NCBI RefSeq assembly: GCF_000002515.2 | Contig: NC_006077.1 | Coordinates: forward strand, 1-40,291 | Length of the DNA: 40,291 nucleotides | Direction of reading: 5' to 3' | From: Kluyveromyces lactis | Lineage: Eukaryota; Ascomycota; Saccharomycetes; Saccharomycetales; Saccharomycetaceae | Shown here: piece after piece, positions 20,165 through 37,906 of the stretch | Numbering within the stretch: the stretch's first letter is position 1 | Layout: every line of letters starts with the position of its first letter | The notes under the pieces: generated by a model | Database searches by the model: none | Seen by the model: only the letters and a program-made list of their open reading frames with translations | Told to the model about the DNA's origin: nothing | Program-made: the position numbers and the translations under genes

Positions 20165-20630
20165 ATAATTTTATTATTAATTACTATTTAACATTTTTAA
20201 AATTAAAATATTTTCCCCGCGGACTCGTCCCCGGGATACCCCGGGGACGAGCCGCGGGGTTTATATTATTTTCATAATTAAATAATACTTTTTTTAATTT
20301 TAAACTATTACTCTTCCCCACGCGGCTCATCCAACCCTTTATGAGGGTTGGATGATGCCGCATTTGCGGGGCTTCTAAATCTAAATATTCAAATAATAAA
20401 TCCCCCGCGGTCTCATCCTCTGGGATTACCAGAGGATGAGCCGCGGGGTTAATTATGTTTTGATTTTACTTCATTATAACATTTATAATATTCTTCCCCA
20501 CGCGGTACACCCAACCCTTTATAAGGGTTGGGTGATGCCGCATTTGTGGGGCTTATTTTGATTTAAATTTAATCATTATTAATATTTTGAGAATAATATC
20601 TTTTTTGATTATTATTAAAAATAGATAAAA

Positions 20631-20642
20631 AAGAATATTGAT
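20631..20642 (-). promoter_or_regulatory. 3'-processing motif after cob
   Basis: ATCAATATTCTT on the minus strand, 24 bases past the cob stop codon. The same 12 bases follow var1. Confidence 0.55.
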
Positions 20643-20666
20643 TAGTTAAATTATTACCTTTAATAA

Positions 20667-21827
20667 TTACTTTGCATTTTTTCTACCTACATAGAATAAT
20701 ACATTTTCAATTGTTGATACAACTGGTACAATAACTAAGAAGTATGCAAAATAAATTACAGTAGCAATTTGTCCCATTACAACAAAAGGAGGCTCTACAT
20801 GACATTCTCCTAAGTGGCCTAATAATACAAAGTTAGCAATAAATAAGAAGAAGAAGAATTTAGAGAATACTTTAAATGCGTTACCTCTAATAACACTTCT
20901 ATCTGTAATAGGTAATACTAATAAAATTAAAATAGCACCAAACATAGCTAATACTCCTAATAATTTATCAGGTACTGATCTTAAAATTGCATAGAATGGT
21001 AATAAATATCATTCTGGTACAATAGATGCAGGTGTAACTAATGGATTACCAGGAATATAGTTATCTGGATGTCCCATTGTATTAGGTGAGAAGAATACAA
21101 ATAATGAGAAGAAGAATAAGAATACAAATACAGTAATTAAATCTTTAAAAATAAAGTAACCATGCATTGGTAATCTATCTAAATTACCTGTAACACCTAA
21201 AGGATTTGATGAACCATGTGTATGTAATGCCATAAAATGCATAATTACAAATGCAGCAATAATAAATGGTACTAAATAATGGAAAGCGAAGAATCTTTGA
21301 ATAGTAGGATTAGAAACTGAGAATCCACCTCATAATCATGATACAATATCATTACCAATAAATGGAATAGCTGAGAATAAATTAGTAATAACTGTAGCAC
21401 CTCAATGACTCATTTGTCCATATACACAACAGTATCCTAAGAAAGCAGCAGCCATTGTTAATACAAAAATAATAACACCAACATTTCATACTAATGTTCT
21501 AGGAGCTCTATATGAACCATAATATAAACCTTTACCAATATGAATATACATACAAATAAAGAAGAATGATGCACCATTAGCATGAGCATATCTAATAAAT
21601 CATCCTCCTTGAACATCTCTCATAATATGTTCAACAGCTGAGAATGCTAATTCAATATTAGATGAATAATGCATAGCTAAAAAAATACCTGTACAAATTT
21701 GAATTACTAAACATAATCCTAATAATGATCCTAAATTTCATCAATAATTAATTGATGAAGGTTGTGGTGAATCAATCATATAACTATTTAATAAATTTAA
21801 ATAAATATTAGATTTTCTAAATGACAT
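20667..21827 (-). CDS. cob: Apocytochrome b, intronless
   Basis: This is the heme-bearing core of the bc1 complex (complex III) in the inner membrane, which oxidises ubiquinol. The 386 residues start [16 protein letters not shown] and end FYVGRKNAK, aligning end to end with S. cerevisiae (385). The heme-ligand histidines are in AHANGAS and YIHIGKG (about 82 and 96), and in FHYLVPF and IMHFMALH (about 183 and 197). The Qo-site motif [13 protein letters not shown] is present. TGA codes Trp (for example WWNLG, SHWG, WLWGG). The frame is continuous, whereas several S. cerevisiae strains carry up to five or six cob introns. It lies downstream of tRNA-Thr and tRNA-Glu, matching the tRNA-Glu/cob unit of Saccharomyces. 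The start is the conserved ATG at 21827. Confidence 0.97.
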
Positions 21828-22368
21828 ATTTTATTTGAATTATTATATTTTTAAATATATATATAAATATAATATATATTAAATATATAATATAAATATT
21901 ATATATTCCCCACGACGAACGTCGTGGAGGAGCCGCGGGGCCCTTATATAAATATGACCCCCGCGGATCACCCGACCCTTTATGAGGGTCGGGTGATGCC
22001 ACGGGAGAAAGGGATAAATATATAATTATAATAATATAATTATGTATAATTTATATATATTATTTATATGAATATCCCCGCGAAATTATTTATAATTTCG
22101 CGGGAGATAAATAAATATTTTATAAATATAATATTATTGTATTATATATATAATAATATATATATAATAATTATTATAATAATATAATAAATATATTATT
22201 ATCAAGTAATTTGATACATATATAATATATATGTATATTGATTATTATTTTATAATTATATATTACTTCTAATATATCCCACGGATATACTTGGTAATAT
22301 ATCCAGCCCCCGCGACATGACCCTTTATGAGGGTCATGTCGCGGGGGAGAAGGGATTATAAAATATAT
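21828..22368. repeat. Spacer between cob and tRNA-Glu with GC clusters
   Basis: Elements lie at about 21908-21940, 21958-22006, 22075-22105 and 22306-22346. It is probably the cob 5' leader. No gene is seen. Confidence 0.65.
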
Positions 22369-22438
22369 AACCTTAATCGGAATTGAACCGATATTTTCAA
22401 CATGAAGAGATGATGTCGTAACCATTAGACGATAAGGT
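22369..22438 (-). tRNA. trnE: tRNA-Glu(UUC)
   Basis: Acceptor ACCTTAT pairs with TTAAGGT with one end mismatch. The anticodon loop is CTTCATG (TTC); T arm ATCGGTTCAATTCCGAT. Confidence 0.92.
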
Positions 22439-22439
22439 C

Positions 22440-22512
22440 TGTTATATTAGAGATTCGAACTCCAAACCTTTCGATTACAAAACGAACGCTCTACCAATTG
22501 AGCTAATATAAC
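22440..22512 (-). tRNA. trnT: tRNA-Thr(UGU)
   Basis: Acceptor GTTATAT pairs with ATATAAC. The anticodon loop is TTTGTAA (TGT). It reads ACN. One base separates it from tRNA-Glu. The second yeast tRNA-Thr (UAG, for CUN) was not found. Confidence 0.94.
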
Positions 22513-22519
22513 TACTATT

Positions 22520-22528
22520 AACTTATAT
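22520..22528 (-). promoter_or_regulatory. Possible weak promoter for tRNA-Thr, tRNA-Glu and cob (ATATAAGTT)
   Basis: The minus strand reads ATATAAGTT, differing from the consensus only in the start base, 8 bases upstream of tRNA-Thr. The spacing mirrors that of the tRNA-Phe promoter. A changed start base is expected to weaken it, so the call is tentative. Confidence 0.35.
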
Positions 22529-22902
22529 ATAGATTCCCCCCGCGGCCTCACCCAACCGTAGGGTTGGGTGTGCCGCGGGGGGTAAGTTAATTAAAACTAT
22601 CTCGCTAAATTATCCCTATTTAAGGGAACTAATTTATTATTTTATATATATAGAATATATAAAAATATATATATATATATTATGAAAATATATGCCTAAA
22701 AGGCGAATTGTAATTTCTTCCCCGGGGCTCACAACCTAGGTTGTGAGCCGCGGGGTAATCATTATTTATTAATTTTATTATATAATATATTAATATATAA
22801 TATACAAAAATATATATATATATATAATCCTCGTATTTCAACCCATAAGGAATTGGGAGATTATATAATATGTAATAAAAGGGTATATATAATAATAGAA
22901 TA

Positions 22903-24870
22903 CCCCGCCATATTGCCAATATTGGCAATATGGCGGGATTATGTAAATATATAAACTCCCGCCATTAGTCGTATGACTAATGGCGAAATACTAATTTATT
23001 ATTATTTTTATATAAATAATATTATTATATAAAAATTTATATCAAAGCCCTATACGAGGTATTTGGTTACTATTAATATAGATATAATATCTATAAACCC
23101 CCCCCTTAAAAGGGGGGTAAGATATTCCCGCCATAATATATCCCTTAGGGATATATTATGGCGGAGTATAAATAATAATATCAATATTTATTATTAAAAA
23201 AATTATTATATATATTTATATATATTTTAATAATTAATATTATTAAGAATATATATATAATTCTTTATTTAATTTTAGCCCCCCCCGCGGTCTCTCACCC
23301 AACGAATGTAGGGTGATGAACCGCGGGGAATAATAATATTTATATATATTTATATATATTTTATACATATAAAATAATAATCTTATCCCCGCCATATATA
23401 CCTATTAGGTATATATGGCGGGAATGGATATAATGATATATAATATTATATATATATTTTTATAATTATTTCGTAGAAATAATATTATGAATATAAGGCT
23501 ATACCCGCCATTATTACCAATATTGGTAATAATGGCGGGGTATATATTTATTTATAGATCTTTATATATTAAATATATAATATATATGAGAAGTATAATT
23601 CCCGCCATTATCTATTAGATAATGGCGGGGATATTAATCCCGCCATATATTTATTATAATAAATATATGGCGGAATACTAATAAATTAATAAATATATAA
23701 TAATAATTATAATATTTATTTAAATATATAAATATTTATATATTAAATTCCTATGAATGATATTGCATTTGCAGAGTTGAATATAATTAAATATAAAATT
23801 CCCGCCATTAGTCTTAAGACTAATGGCGGGATATATATATATATATATATATCTTTTATATATATTATATATTTATTTTTTATAATATATATAATATATA
23901 ATTATATAATTATATAATTGTATACCGCCCCGATATTTATTATAAATATCGGGGGCGATTATTGTCATATTATATCATATCCTATATTATATATAATTAT
24001 TATATATATCTATTAATAATAATACATATTATTCCCCGCGGCTCATCACCCATACATTCGTTGGGTGAGAGACCGCGGGGGGATAAATAATTAGGGAAAT
24101 TATATAATACAATATATTATATACAATATTTATACTATATTAATATATATAATATATATTATAATATATTAATAATAATAATAATTATATTATTAATATC
24201 TAGAATATATATATAAATTACTATATAATATATATAATAGTTATATAATTAAGTATTCCCATAACATGGGAATCGGGGGATTATATAATATAATATAATA
24301 ATGTCGTCTTTCTTATTACGTATTAGATTGTATATAATTATATTATAAATAATATAAACCCCGCATTTGCGGGGAAGATAACAATATTATATAGGTTATT
24401 CCGCGGAATTATAACCATTAGGGTTATAATTCCGCGGAATACATTAATATGTATAATATATAATATATATATAAATTACTAATAATATTTATAATATTAT
24501 ATATAATATATTTATATATTTATATAATTGGGGCATATAATTATTTTATATAACCCCGCCATATAGACCCTAATAGGGTCTATATGGCGGGAATGGTTAT
24601 AATAATATAATATTTATATATTATATATAATATATTTATATAATTAAATTAATACTCTAAGAAGTAATATTACCCGCGGATATACTACGAGAATATCGTA
24701 GTATATCCGCGGTAAAGGTTATTACCGCCATTAGTCATACGACTAATGGCGGGGTATATATATATATATATATATTCTTACATAAATCTAATATATTTAA
24801 TATATATATTCTTCTAGGGTTATAAATATATAATTTCCGCCATTATATATTTAATGTTAATGGTGAGATA
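22903..24870. repeat. Array of about eleven perfect CCCGCCAT...ATGGCGGG palindromes
   Basis: Copies lie at about 22903-22938, 22957-22986, 23127-23166, 23387-23423, 23505-23541, 23601-23630, 23638-23675, 23800-23831, 24553-24592, 24725-24754 and a decayed one at 24834-24870. Each begins (C)CCGCCAT and ends ATGGCGG(G). Inner stems differ (for example ATTGCCAAT, TAGTC, AATATATCCC, ATAGACCCT), yet both arms match perfectly in every copy but the last. Loops are 0 to 4 bases. Similar ends are not clustered elsewhere in the window. Confidence 0.9.
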
Positions 24871-25625
24871 TACCTTTTATGTATGTTCCAATATATATAT
24901 AATATATATAATCCCCACCCCCCCTTTAGGGGGGGGTGGAAGGAGGAACAAGATAATTTATTTAGTTTCCTTGCAAATGCAACTAATTCAATCGAAGGGT
25001 TTATAATAATATTTAATAATAATAATAATATTATATTAATAATTTATATATAAATCTTAAATATTATATAATACAATATATTCTTTAATATCTTTTTTTT
25101 TTCCTATGGGGGGAATATAGAAAATTATTAATATAGTTTCATAATATAGGTACATGTATAAGATAATATCTATTATAATATATAAATAATAATAATATAT
25201 ATATTATAATAATAATAATATTTCCCCGGACGTCCGACCCTTTATGAGGGTCGACGCGGGTTGTTATAATTTCCCGCGGATAAGCCATTAGGCTTATCGA
25301 TACATTCATATCTATAATACATATATAAATTATATAATAAATAATATATAAATAATAATAATAATAATTATATATGTTATCACCTACTTTATTAGAATTA
25401 TAAATACAATATTTATATGTATAATATATATAATATATATAGTCTCACAAATGACTTATAATATATATAATAAATATAATATATAAATAATAAACCCCGC
25501 GGACTCCTACCCCTTTAAAGGGGGGGAGGAGTCCGCGGGGAGACTACTTTTTTTAAAGAATATATAATAGTTATTCCTGATTTATATAGCATGTATATTA
25601 ATTGTGTGTGACAGGAATAAATTTA

Positions 25626-25706
25626 GCCCGCGGTTCTCATACATACATACATACATACATACATACATACATACATACTACGAAAGTAGGATGATGAGTC
25701 CGCGGG
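25626..25706. repeat. GC cluster with an internal CATA microsatellite
   Basis: CCCGCGGTTCTCAT and ACGAAAGTAGGATGATGAGT bracket about ten tandem CATA units. Other copies of this cluster type (6581, 29404) have a short CTACTTTCG in place of the repeat. Confidence 0.85.
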
Positions 25707-25753
25707 AATATATATATATATATTATAATATATATATATTAATTAAAAAATAT

Positions 25754-25765
25754 AAGAATATTGAA
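25754..25765 (-). promoter_or_regulatory. 3'-processing motif after atp6
   Basis: TTCAATATTCTT on the minus strand, 26 bases past the atp6 stop codon. It likely ends the cox1-atp8-atp6 transcript. Confidence 0.55.
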
Positions 25766-25791
25766 ATAATTATTTTTTAATAATTATATTA

Positions 25792-26562
25792 TTAATGTAA
25801 GTATAAAACATCTTTTAAGTATGAAGATGTTAAAATAGATCATACATAAGCTTGAATTACTGAAATAGCAAATTCTAATACAACAATAGCTAATAATCCT
25901 ACACCTGGAATTAAACCAAATACGAATGTAATAATACTCATTGACATTAAATTAAATAATAATCCTCCTAAAATAATTAATAATAAATGTCCACTTAATA
26001 CATTACTTGATAATCTTAAACCTAAAGAAATAGCTCTAGCAAAATAAGATAATAATTCAATTAATACTAATAATGGAACTAATGGTAAAGGAGTACCACC
26101 TGGTACAAATAATGAGAAGAATACTAAACCATGTTTAGTTAAACCAATAATTGTAGCACCTAATCAAATAACTGAACTTAATGAAACAATAAAGATTAAA
26201 TGTGCTGATAAAGCAAATGAATAAGGAATCATACTAATTAAATTACTAACAAAGATAAAGAAGAAGAATGTATAAACTAATGGGAAATAATATCCTCATA
26301 ATTTACCACCAATTTGTCCTTTAACCATATTTAAAATAGTATCATAAATAGCTTCTTGTGATACAAATCATTTTGAACCAATAATTTTATTATTATTAGT
26401 TGTTAATAAATTTAAACCTAATACTGTAAATAATACAATAATTGTATATAATGAGAATGTAGTGAAATTTAAACTACTGAAATCTAATAATGGAGATGTA
26501 AATCCCATTAATACTCTAATTTCAAATTGATCTAATGGTGATGTAATAAATAAATTTAACAT
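25792..26562 (-). CDS. atp6: ATP synthase subunit 6 (a)
   Basis: This is the membrane subunit that carries the proton half-channels against the c-ring. The 256 residues start MLNLFITSPLDQFEIR and end SSYLKDVLYLH, against 259 in S. cerevisiae; the difference is in a shorter leader before SPLDQFEIR. The essential Arg lies in SLGLRLSSN within AISLGLRLSSNVLSGHL (C-terminal half), and the conserved VLEFAISVIQAYVW is near the end. TGA codes Trp in SKWF and AYVW. It is last in the cox1-atp8-atp6 order, which is the Saccharomyces arrangement; no separate promoter motif is seen, so expression is probably from the cox1 promoter. Confidence 0.96.
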
Positions 26563-26985
26563 TTTATTTTATTATTATTATTAAAAATCTAATATAAAAT
26601 ATATATAATAATATATATAAACCCTCCCTTAAAGGGGGGGGGATAAGATATAAATATCTTGTTATAAATATATAATATAATAATATATTGTTATATAATA
26701 TATTATTATAAATAATAATATATATAAATATTGAATAATTAATTACCTGGAAATGCGACTCACCCAACCTTTCGGTTGGGTGAGTCGCGCAGGATTTAGA
26801 TATACCTTTATTCGTGACCCATCCTCAATATTATGTTGAGGATGGGCCGCAGGTAATATATATTAATTATAAATCCCGTAAATTTCAATATAAAATTTTA
26901 GGGAAACATATTATTATTATAAATAATATGAACCCCGCGAATTACGGTATAGACCGTAATTCGCGGGAAAATGATATATGTATAA
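26563..26985. repeat. Spacer between atp8 and atp6 with GC elements
   Basis: Elements lie at about 26621-26643, 26747-26792 (CTGGAAATGCGAC/GTCGCGCAGG family), 26816-26853 and 26932-26967 (GCGAATTACGGT palindrome). No gene is seen. Confidence 0.65.
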
Positions 26986-27132
26986 TTATAATTTTGAAAT
27001 AAATAATCTTGATACATATAATCTTAAAATTTGTGGTAAGAAGTATTGTGCAAATAATACTAATAAAATAGTAACTAATGCAAAACCATATACTAATTGA
27101 TTTAAGAAATAAAATGGTACTAATTGTGGCAT
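26986..27132 (-). CDS. atp8: ATP synthase subunit 8
   Basis: This is a small single-helix subunit of the F0 stator. The 48 residues equal the S. cerevisiae length: it starts with the diagnostic MPQLVPFYFLNQL, then a hydrophobic helix (about residues 14-31), and ends LRLYVSRLFISKL. It lies between cox1 and atp6 on the same strand. Confidence 0.96.
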   Translation of the reverse strand: MPQLVPFYFLNQLVYGFALVTILLVLFAQYFLPQILRLYVSRLFISKL

Positions 27133-27489
27133 ATTTATTTTTATATTAAATTATAATTTACTATTAATATTATTATTAATATTAATATAATTATATAAAA
27201 TTATTATATATTAATAATATTAATCCTTCCCCCGCGGAATACCTCAGATATCTGAAGGATTCCGCGGGATTATTAGGACTAATATTTATATAAAAAAAGT
27301 ATATATATGAATATATATATATAATATAATATTATATATATTGTATATAAATCATCCTTATAATTCTATGTATTATAAGGGTGTACTATTAAGAATAATC
27401 TTTCACCCCGCGGCTACGACATATATCGTAGCCGCGGGGGGGGGGTCATATTTATAAAAAGAATATTAAAAAAGATAATAATATAATTA
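27133..27489. repeat. Spacer between cox1 and atp8
   Basis: AT-rich with GC hairpins at about 27230-27270 and 27406-27445. A dodecamer-like TTTAATATTCTT on the minus strand lies at 27459-27470, 20 bases past the cox1 stop. Cleavage there would separate cox1 mRNA from atp8-atp6. Confidence 0.6.
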
Positions 27490-33733
<6,244 letters not shown>

Positions 33734-34892
33734 TAATTTATTTTTATAATTATTATATTATATTTAAAATATATAATATAATAAACTATTATTATTAGTT
33801 ATATTTACCCGCGGCTCCCCCCCTGAAGGGGGGGGGGAGCCGCGGGATTAGTATGTAATATACATTATGTTTTTTATTATTAATTAATTAATTAGTTATA
33901 TATAATTATTATTATAATTATATAATTATAGATAAATTCTTGACCCCCGCGCTCCTTCCCATCCCTTTATGGGATGGGAAGGGAGCGCGGGGGATAAATA
34001 AGTTTTATCTTACTTATATATAATTTATATATATAAAAATATATAAATTTACCAATTTACTATGCAGATCGGTAAAAATATACATTTCCCCGCGGTTTCA
34101 CCCCCCCCTTAAAGGGGTGGGGAGGAACCGCGGGGGTTATATTAATTAATTTAATAGATATTATGTGAATAGTCGGAATAATTATTCTATTAATATATAA
34201 TAAGCCTCTTAAAGAAAAATATTATTCTAATTATATTAATAATAAAAAATAAATAAATATATTAGGTAGGGCTTATTTCCCACCATATGGTGGGAAATAA
34301 GCCCCCCTCATTAGTATTATTTTATATAATAAATAATAATATTATAAATAAATATAATATATAATTATATTAAAATATATATATGTATATTAATCCGCGC
34401 CTCATCCTTTATAATGGATGAGGCGCGGATAATACTTTTCCCGCGGACTCCTTTAAAGGAGTCCGCGGGGGTTTATTATTAATATTATAATATATAATAA
34501 ATAAGAATTACCCCGCGGCTCATCACCCTACATTCGTAGGGTGAGAGACCGCGGGGGAAAAATATTATTATAATAATTAATTATTATAATAATGGTTATC
34601 CTAAATTTATTACTCCCTACTCCCCCCCTTCAATATCTGCGCACCAATCGTGTGCGACAGGAAGGGGGGGGAGTATAGCATGAGATCAATAAATTATTTT
34701 TATACTCTTATTTATATATAATTATTATTATATTTAAAAATATAATATAATATAATATAATATAATATAATAATTCCGCGGATTCATAACATGAATCCGC
34801 GGGATATAAAATAAGTAAGAATCCCCGTCTCCTTGTGGGTCGGGAAGGTGACCGTGGGGAAACCCCTAATAATATTGTAGGGTTTGCAGGGA
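33734..34892. repeat. Spacer between cox2 and cox1 with GC clusters
   Basis: It includes the cox1 promoter at 34011-34019. Elements lie at about 33808-33847, 33943-33994, 34087-34135, 34264-34306, 34394-34430, 34440-34469, 34511-34554, 34611-34675 (CTGTCGCACAC family), 34775-34803 and 34821-34860. A tandem TATAA run lies at 34738-34772. No gene is seen. Confidence 0.7.
34011..34019 (-). promoter_or_regulatory. Promoter for cox1-atp8-atp6 (ATATAAGTA)
   Basis: Exact nonanucleotide on the minus strand, 278 bases before the cox1 start codon; the leader would contain one GC-cluster pair. Confidence 0.75.
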
Positions 34893-34904
34893 AAGAATAT
34901 TATT
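34893..34904 (-). promoter_or_regulatory. 3'-processing dodecamer after cox2
   Basis: Exact AATAATATTCTT on the minus strand, 31 bases past the cox2 stop codon. Confidence 0.75.
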
Positions 34905-34935
34905 ATATATAATTTATTAATTATAAATTATATAA

Positions 34936-35679
34936 TTATTGTTCATTTAATCATTCTAAGAATGCTGGTAATGAAACTGCTTCAATTTTAATAGGCATAG
35001 CTGAATGTGATTGTCCACAAATTTCTGAACATTGTCCATAGAATACACCTTCTCTTTGAATTAAAGCTGATACTTGATTTAATCTACCAGGAGCTGCATC
35101 AATTTTAATACCTAAACTAGGTACAGCAAAATCATGAATAACATCAGCTGCTGTAACAACAAATCTAATATGTGTATCAACAGGTACTACTACTGAAGTA
35201 TCAGTATCTAATAATCTTAATTGACCATCTTCTAATAAATCTTCAGGAATAACATATGATTCAAATTCTACTGTTTCACCATTATCATTAATGAAATCTG
35301 AGTATTCATATTTTCAATATCATTGTAAACCAATAGCTTTAATAGTCATTGCTGGAGAAATAACTTCATCACATAAATATAATAAAATGAATGAAGGGAA
35401 AGCAATAATTAATAAAATTACAGCAGGGAAAATTGTTCAAATAATTTCAATAGTTTGACCATGTTTAATATATTTATAAGCAATAGGATTTTTACTATAA
35501 GTTCTTACAATTGTAAATAATAATCATGATACTAATCCTAAAATAATAAATAAATAGAACATAATATTATCATGTAATTCTAAAATACCTTCTTGATTAG
35601 GTGTAGCTGAATCTTGGAAATACATACCATAAGGTGTAGGTACATCATTCATAATAATTGAATTTAATAAATAAAACAT
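34936..35679 (-). CDS. cox2: Cytochrome c oxidase subunit 2
   Basis: This subunit takes electrons from cytochrome c through the CuA centre. The 247 residues start [18 protein letters not shown], with a short presequence before DVPTPY (removed by inner-membrane peptidase in yeast), against 251 in S. cerevisiae. Two membrane helices (about residues 40-60 and 80-100) are followed by the aromatic QWYWKYEYSDF. The CuA ligands lie in [12 protein letters not shown], with the distal His in [11 protein letters not shown]. It ends PAFLEWLNEQ. Intronless. tRNA-Val and a promoter lie upstream on the same strand. Confidence 0.97.
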
Positions 35680-35904
35680 ATTTATAATTTTTTTTAATCT
35701 ATATATATTCTATATATTAGATATTACATTGATTAATATATTATTCTCCCGCGAACTCATCCAACTAATGTTTTGATGAGTTCGCAATTAGGAAAAAAAC
35801 TTATTAATAATAAATTATTATAAATAATTATAATAATATTAAATAAGTATATTGATATATTATTATTAAATTTTTATATTTTAATTGATATATTTAATAT
35901 ATAT
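35680..35904. other. AT-rich cox2 leader with one GC hairpin
   Basis: A hairpin lies at about 35748-35788 (CCCGCGAACTCATC, imperfect). Otherwise A+T, as is usual for yeast mitochondrial leaders. Confidence 0.6.
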
Positions 35905-35974
35905 TAGAGATACGAGATTTGAACTCATGTCCTTCGCGTGTAAAACGAATGCTCTGCCAATTAAGCTAATCTCT
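35905..35974 (-). tRNA. trnV: tRNA-Val(UAC)
   Basis: Acceptor AGAGATT pairs with TATCTCT. Anticodon stem TTCGT/GCGAA with loop TTTACAC (TAC); T arm TGAGTTCAAATCTCG. It lies 29 bases after a promoter and ahead of cox2. Confidence 0.94.
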
Positions 35975-36002
35975 ATTATTATTATTATAATAATATTATA
36001 CT

Positions 36003-36011
36003 TACTTATAT
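36003..36011 (-). promoter_or_regulatory. Promoter for tRNA-Val and cox2 (ATATAAGTA)
   Basis: Exact nonanucleotide on the minus strand. The start base at 36003 is 29 bases before tRNA-Val. Confidence 0.8.
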
Positions 36012-36598
36012 CTATATAATAATATTATATAATAATTATTATAAATTCCCCCAATTGCGTATTCCTCCCCACCCCCCTTAAAGGGGGTGGGGTTTATTAA
36101 TTATATTAACTCCGGGGACTCTTCCCAGGTATACACCTTATGGGAAGGAGTCCCCGGGAGAAGAGTATATAAAATTATTTATACACCCCGCGGCTTATTC
36201 CCTGGAATTCCAGGGAATAAGTCCGCGGGAAAAGTATTATAAATAAATTAATAAATAAATAAATAAATAAATAAATAAATTATTAATACTAATAATAAGT
36301 ATTATACCCCGCGGGAAAATGTATATTATATATTTATTTATATATAAAATTAATAATATAAAATTAATTTTTATTAGTATTTAGAGGTCCTTAAGGAAAT
36401 AGTAAGGAGAACGCGGGAAAGATATATATTAATTTATTATATATTATAAAATATTTATATTTTTACCCCCCCCTTCATATAATATGAAGGGGGGATTATA
36501 TGTATATATTAATTTATTATATATTATATAATTATATAATTATAATATAAAGAAAGAAGCCCCACGCGGCATTACCCTAGGGTAATGCCGCGTGGGGG
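36012..36598. repeat. Spacer between var1 and tRNA-Val
   Basis: GC elements lie at about 36046-36085, 36113-36159, 36184-36229, a half cluster at 36307, 36467-36495 and 36560-36597. An AAAT tetranucleotide tract lies at 36241-36283. No gene is seen. Confidence 0.7.
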
Positions 36599-36610
36599 AA
36601 GAATATTGAT
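36599..36610 (-). promoter_or_regulatory. 3'-processing motif after var1
   Basis: ATCAATATTCTT on the minus strand, 28 bases past the var1 stop codon and directly next to a GC cluster. Confidence 0.6.
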
Positions 36611-36638
36611 TATTTATTTATTATTATTAATTAATAAA

Positions 36639-37790
36639 TTAAATAGTATTTAATTTAACTTTAATATTATATTTACCATTTTTATTAACATCAGAAATAT
36701 TAGTAATATTATGGTTAACAGGGATATAATTTAATTTATAATTATTAACCATTTGATTACCTCAAATATATTTATAGTTTTGGAATGTACCATTTAAAAT
36801 ATTCATTGTATTAGATCTAGAAATAGATTTATTATTAGATAATCTACCTTTTAATTGAATTGATCATCCTACTAAATATTTAAACATTAAAATATTATTA
36901 GGGATAGTATTAATATTATTATTTTCATAAATAATATTATATAATTTCCCCGCGGCTCCTCCCCTGGGATTACCAGGAGAGGAGTCCGCGGGGTTATTAT
37001 TATTATTATTATTAATTGATTTAATAATATTATTATATTTATTAAACATAATATTATTAATATTATTAATATATGTTTGACTAATTAATTTATCATTTAA
37101 TTTAGGCATATTATTCATTAAATTTTTAATTCTATTCATTGATAAACTTCTTTTAGAAGATGAATTCATAATTTTTAATGATTTAGCTAAAATATCACTA
37201 TTCATATAATTATATTTTAATTGAATAGGTTCAAATGATACATCTTTATTATAATATAATGATAAAATATTACTAATACTATTAATGTTATTATTTAATA
37301 AATTAATTAATTTACTATTAATATTAAATTTATAATTACTATAAATATTATTAATTAAATTATTGTTATTATTAATATTTTTATTAATATTTTTATATGA
37401 TAAATAATAGAAAAATTTAATATTAACTTTATTAATACTATGTTCAAAGATAGGTTTAGAAATAATTAATTTATAAATTTTATTATTAATATTTAATACT
37501 AATAATTTTGTTAATAATTTAGTTACTAATCTATCATAAATAGTATTATTAATTTCTTCAGTTTTATTAAATTTATAAATTTGAGATGATCAAGAATTAA
37601 TATTATTTAAATGTTGTAATTTTACACCTTTATTACTTAATTCATTTAAATAATCTCAAATATAAGTTTTATTTAAAGATCTATTTAATCTTTTATTATT
37701 TAATAATAATAATAATTCTTTTATAGAATTTAAATTGTTTATATTATTAATATTTTTAATAATATTTAAATTTGTTGTATGTTTATTCAT
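36639..37790 (-). CDS. var1: Mitochondrial small-subunit ribosomal protein Var1 (uS3m)
   Basis: This is the one ribosomal protein encoded in yeast mitochondrial DNA. The 383 residues start [20 protein letters not shown] and end [14 protein letters not shown], with the same C-terminal pattern as S. cerevisiae Var1 (about 400 residues). Further family signatures: [15 protein letters not shown]-like (here [17 protein letters not shown]) and [20 protein letters not shown]. It is extremely Asn, Ile, Lys and Leu rich, with TTA and AAT runs. A 46 bp GC cluster (36948-36993) is read in frame as [17 protein letters not shown], like the in-frame clusters in Saccharomyces VAR1 alleles. Its own promoter lies upstream and a processing motif downstream. 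Confidence 0.95.
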
Positions 37791-37897
37791 TGTATTTATA
37801 TTTATTTATATATATTGATCGTATAATATATATATATAAAACTATATATATATTATTATTAAATTATTAAAAAATTTAACATGTTTATTATATTTAC

Positions 37898-37906
37898 TAC
37901 TTATAA
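37898..37906 (-). promoter_or_regulatory. Promoter for var1 (TTATAAGTA)
   Basis: Promoter variant on the minus strand, 108 bases before the var1 start codon. Confidence 0.6.

Larger units (their letters stand above)
17611..20630. repeat. 3 kb spacer packed with GC clusters and hairpins
   Basis: No gene is seen. Elements lie at about 17659-17693, 17722-17763, 17843-17891, 17945-17977, 18056-18090, 18109-18158, 18257-18298, 18363-18402, 18425-18456, 18560-18607, 18636-18664, 18892-18939, 19053-19092, 19171-19222, 19247-19284, 19421-19453, 19473-19503, 19559-19586, 19671-19716, 19780-19825, 20061-20099, 20215-20259, 20316-20371, 20401-20447 and 20496-20550. CGGACG-family copies are at 18363, 18560 and 18892. 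The pair at 19053 and 19247 shares the same CCCGCGATATTACCATA stem and flank. A G-rich block at 18733-18818 is listed separately. Confidence 0.7.
22529..25753. repeat. 3.2 kb spacer with a hairpin array and GC clusters
   Basis: No gene is seen. It holds the CCCGCCAT palindromes (separate entry) and other elements at about 22535-22583, 22716-22756, 23096-23119, 23277-23330, 23926-23959, 24032-24082, 24356-24375, 24398-24440, 24671-24715, 24912-24942, 25223-25262 (degenerate CGGACG), 25272-25300, 25494-25541 and 25626-25706. The rest is A+T. Confidence 0.7.
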
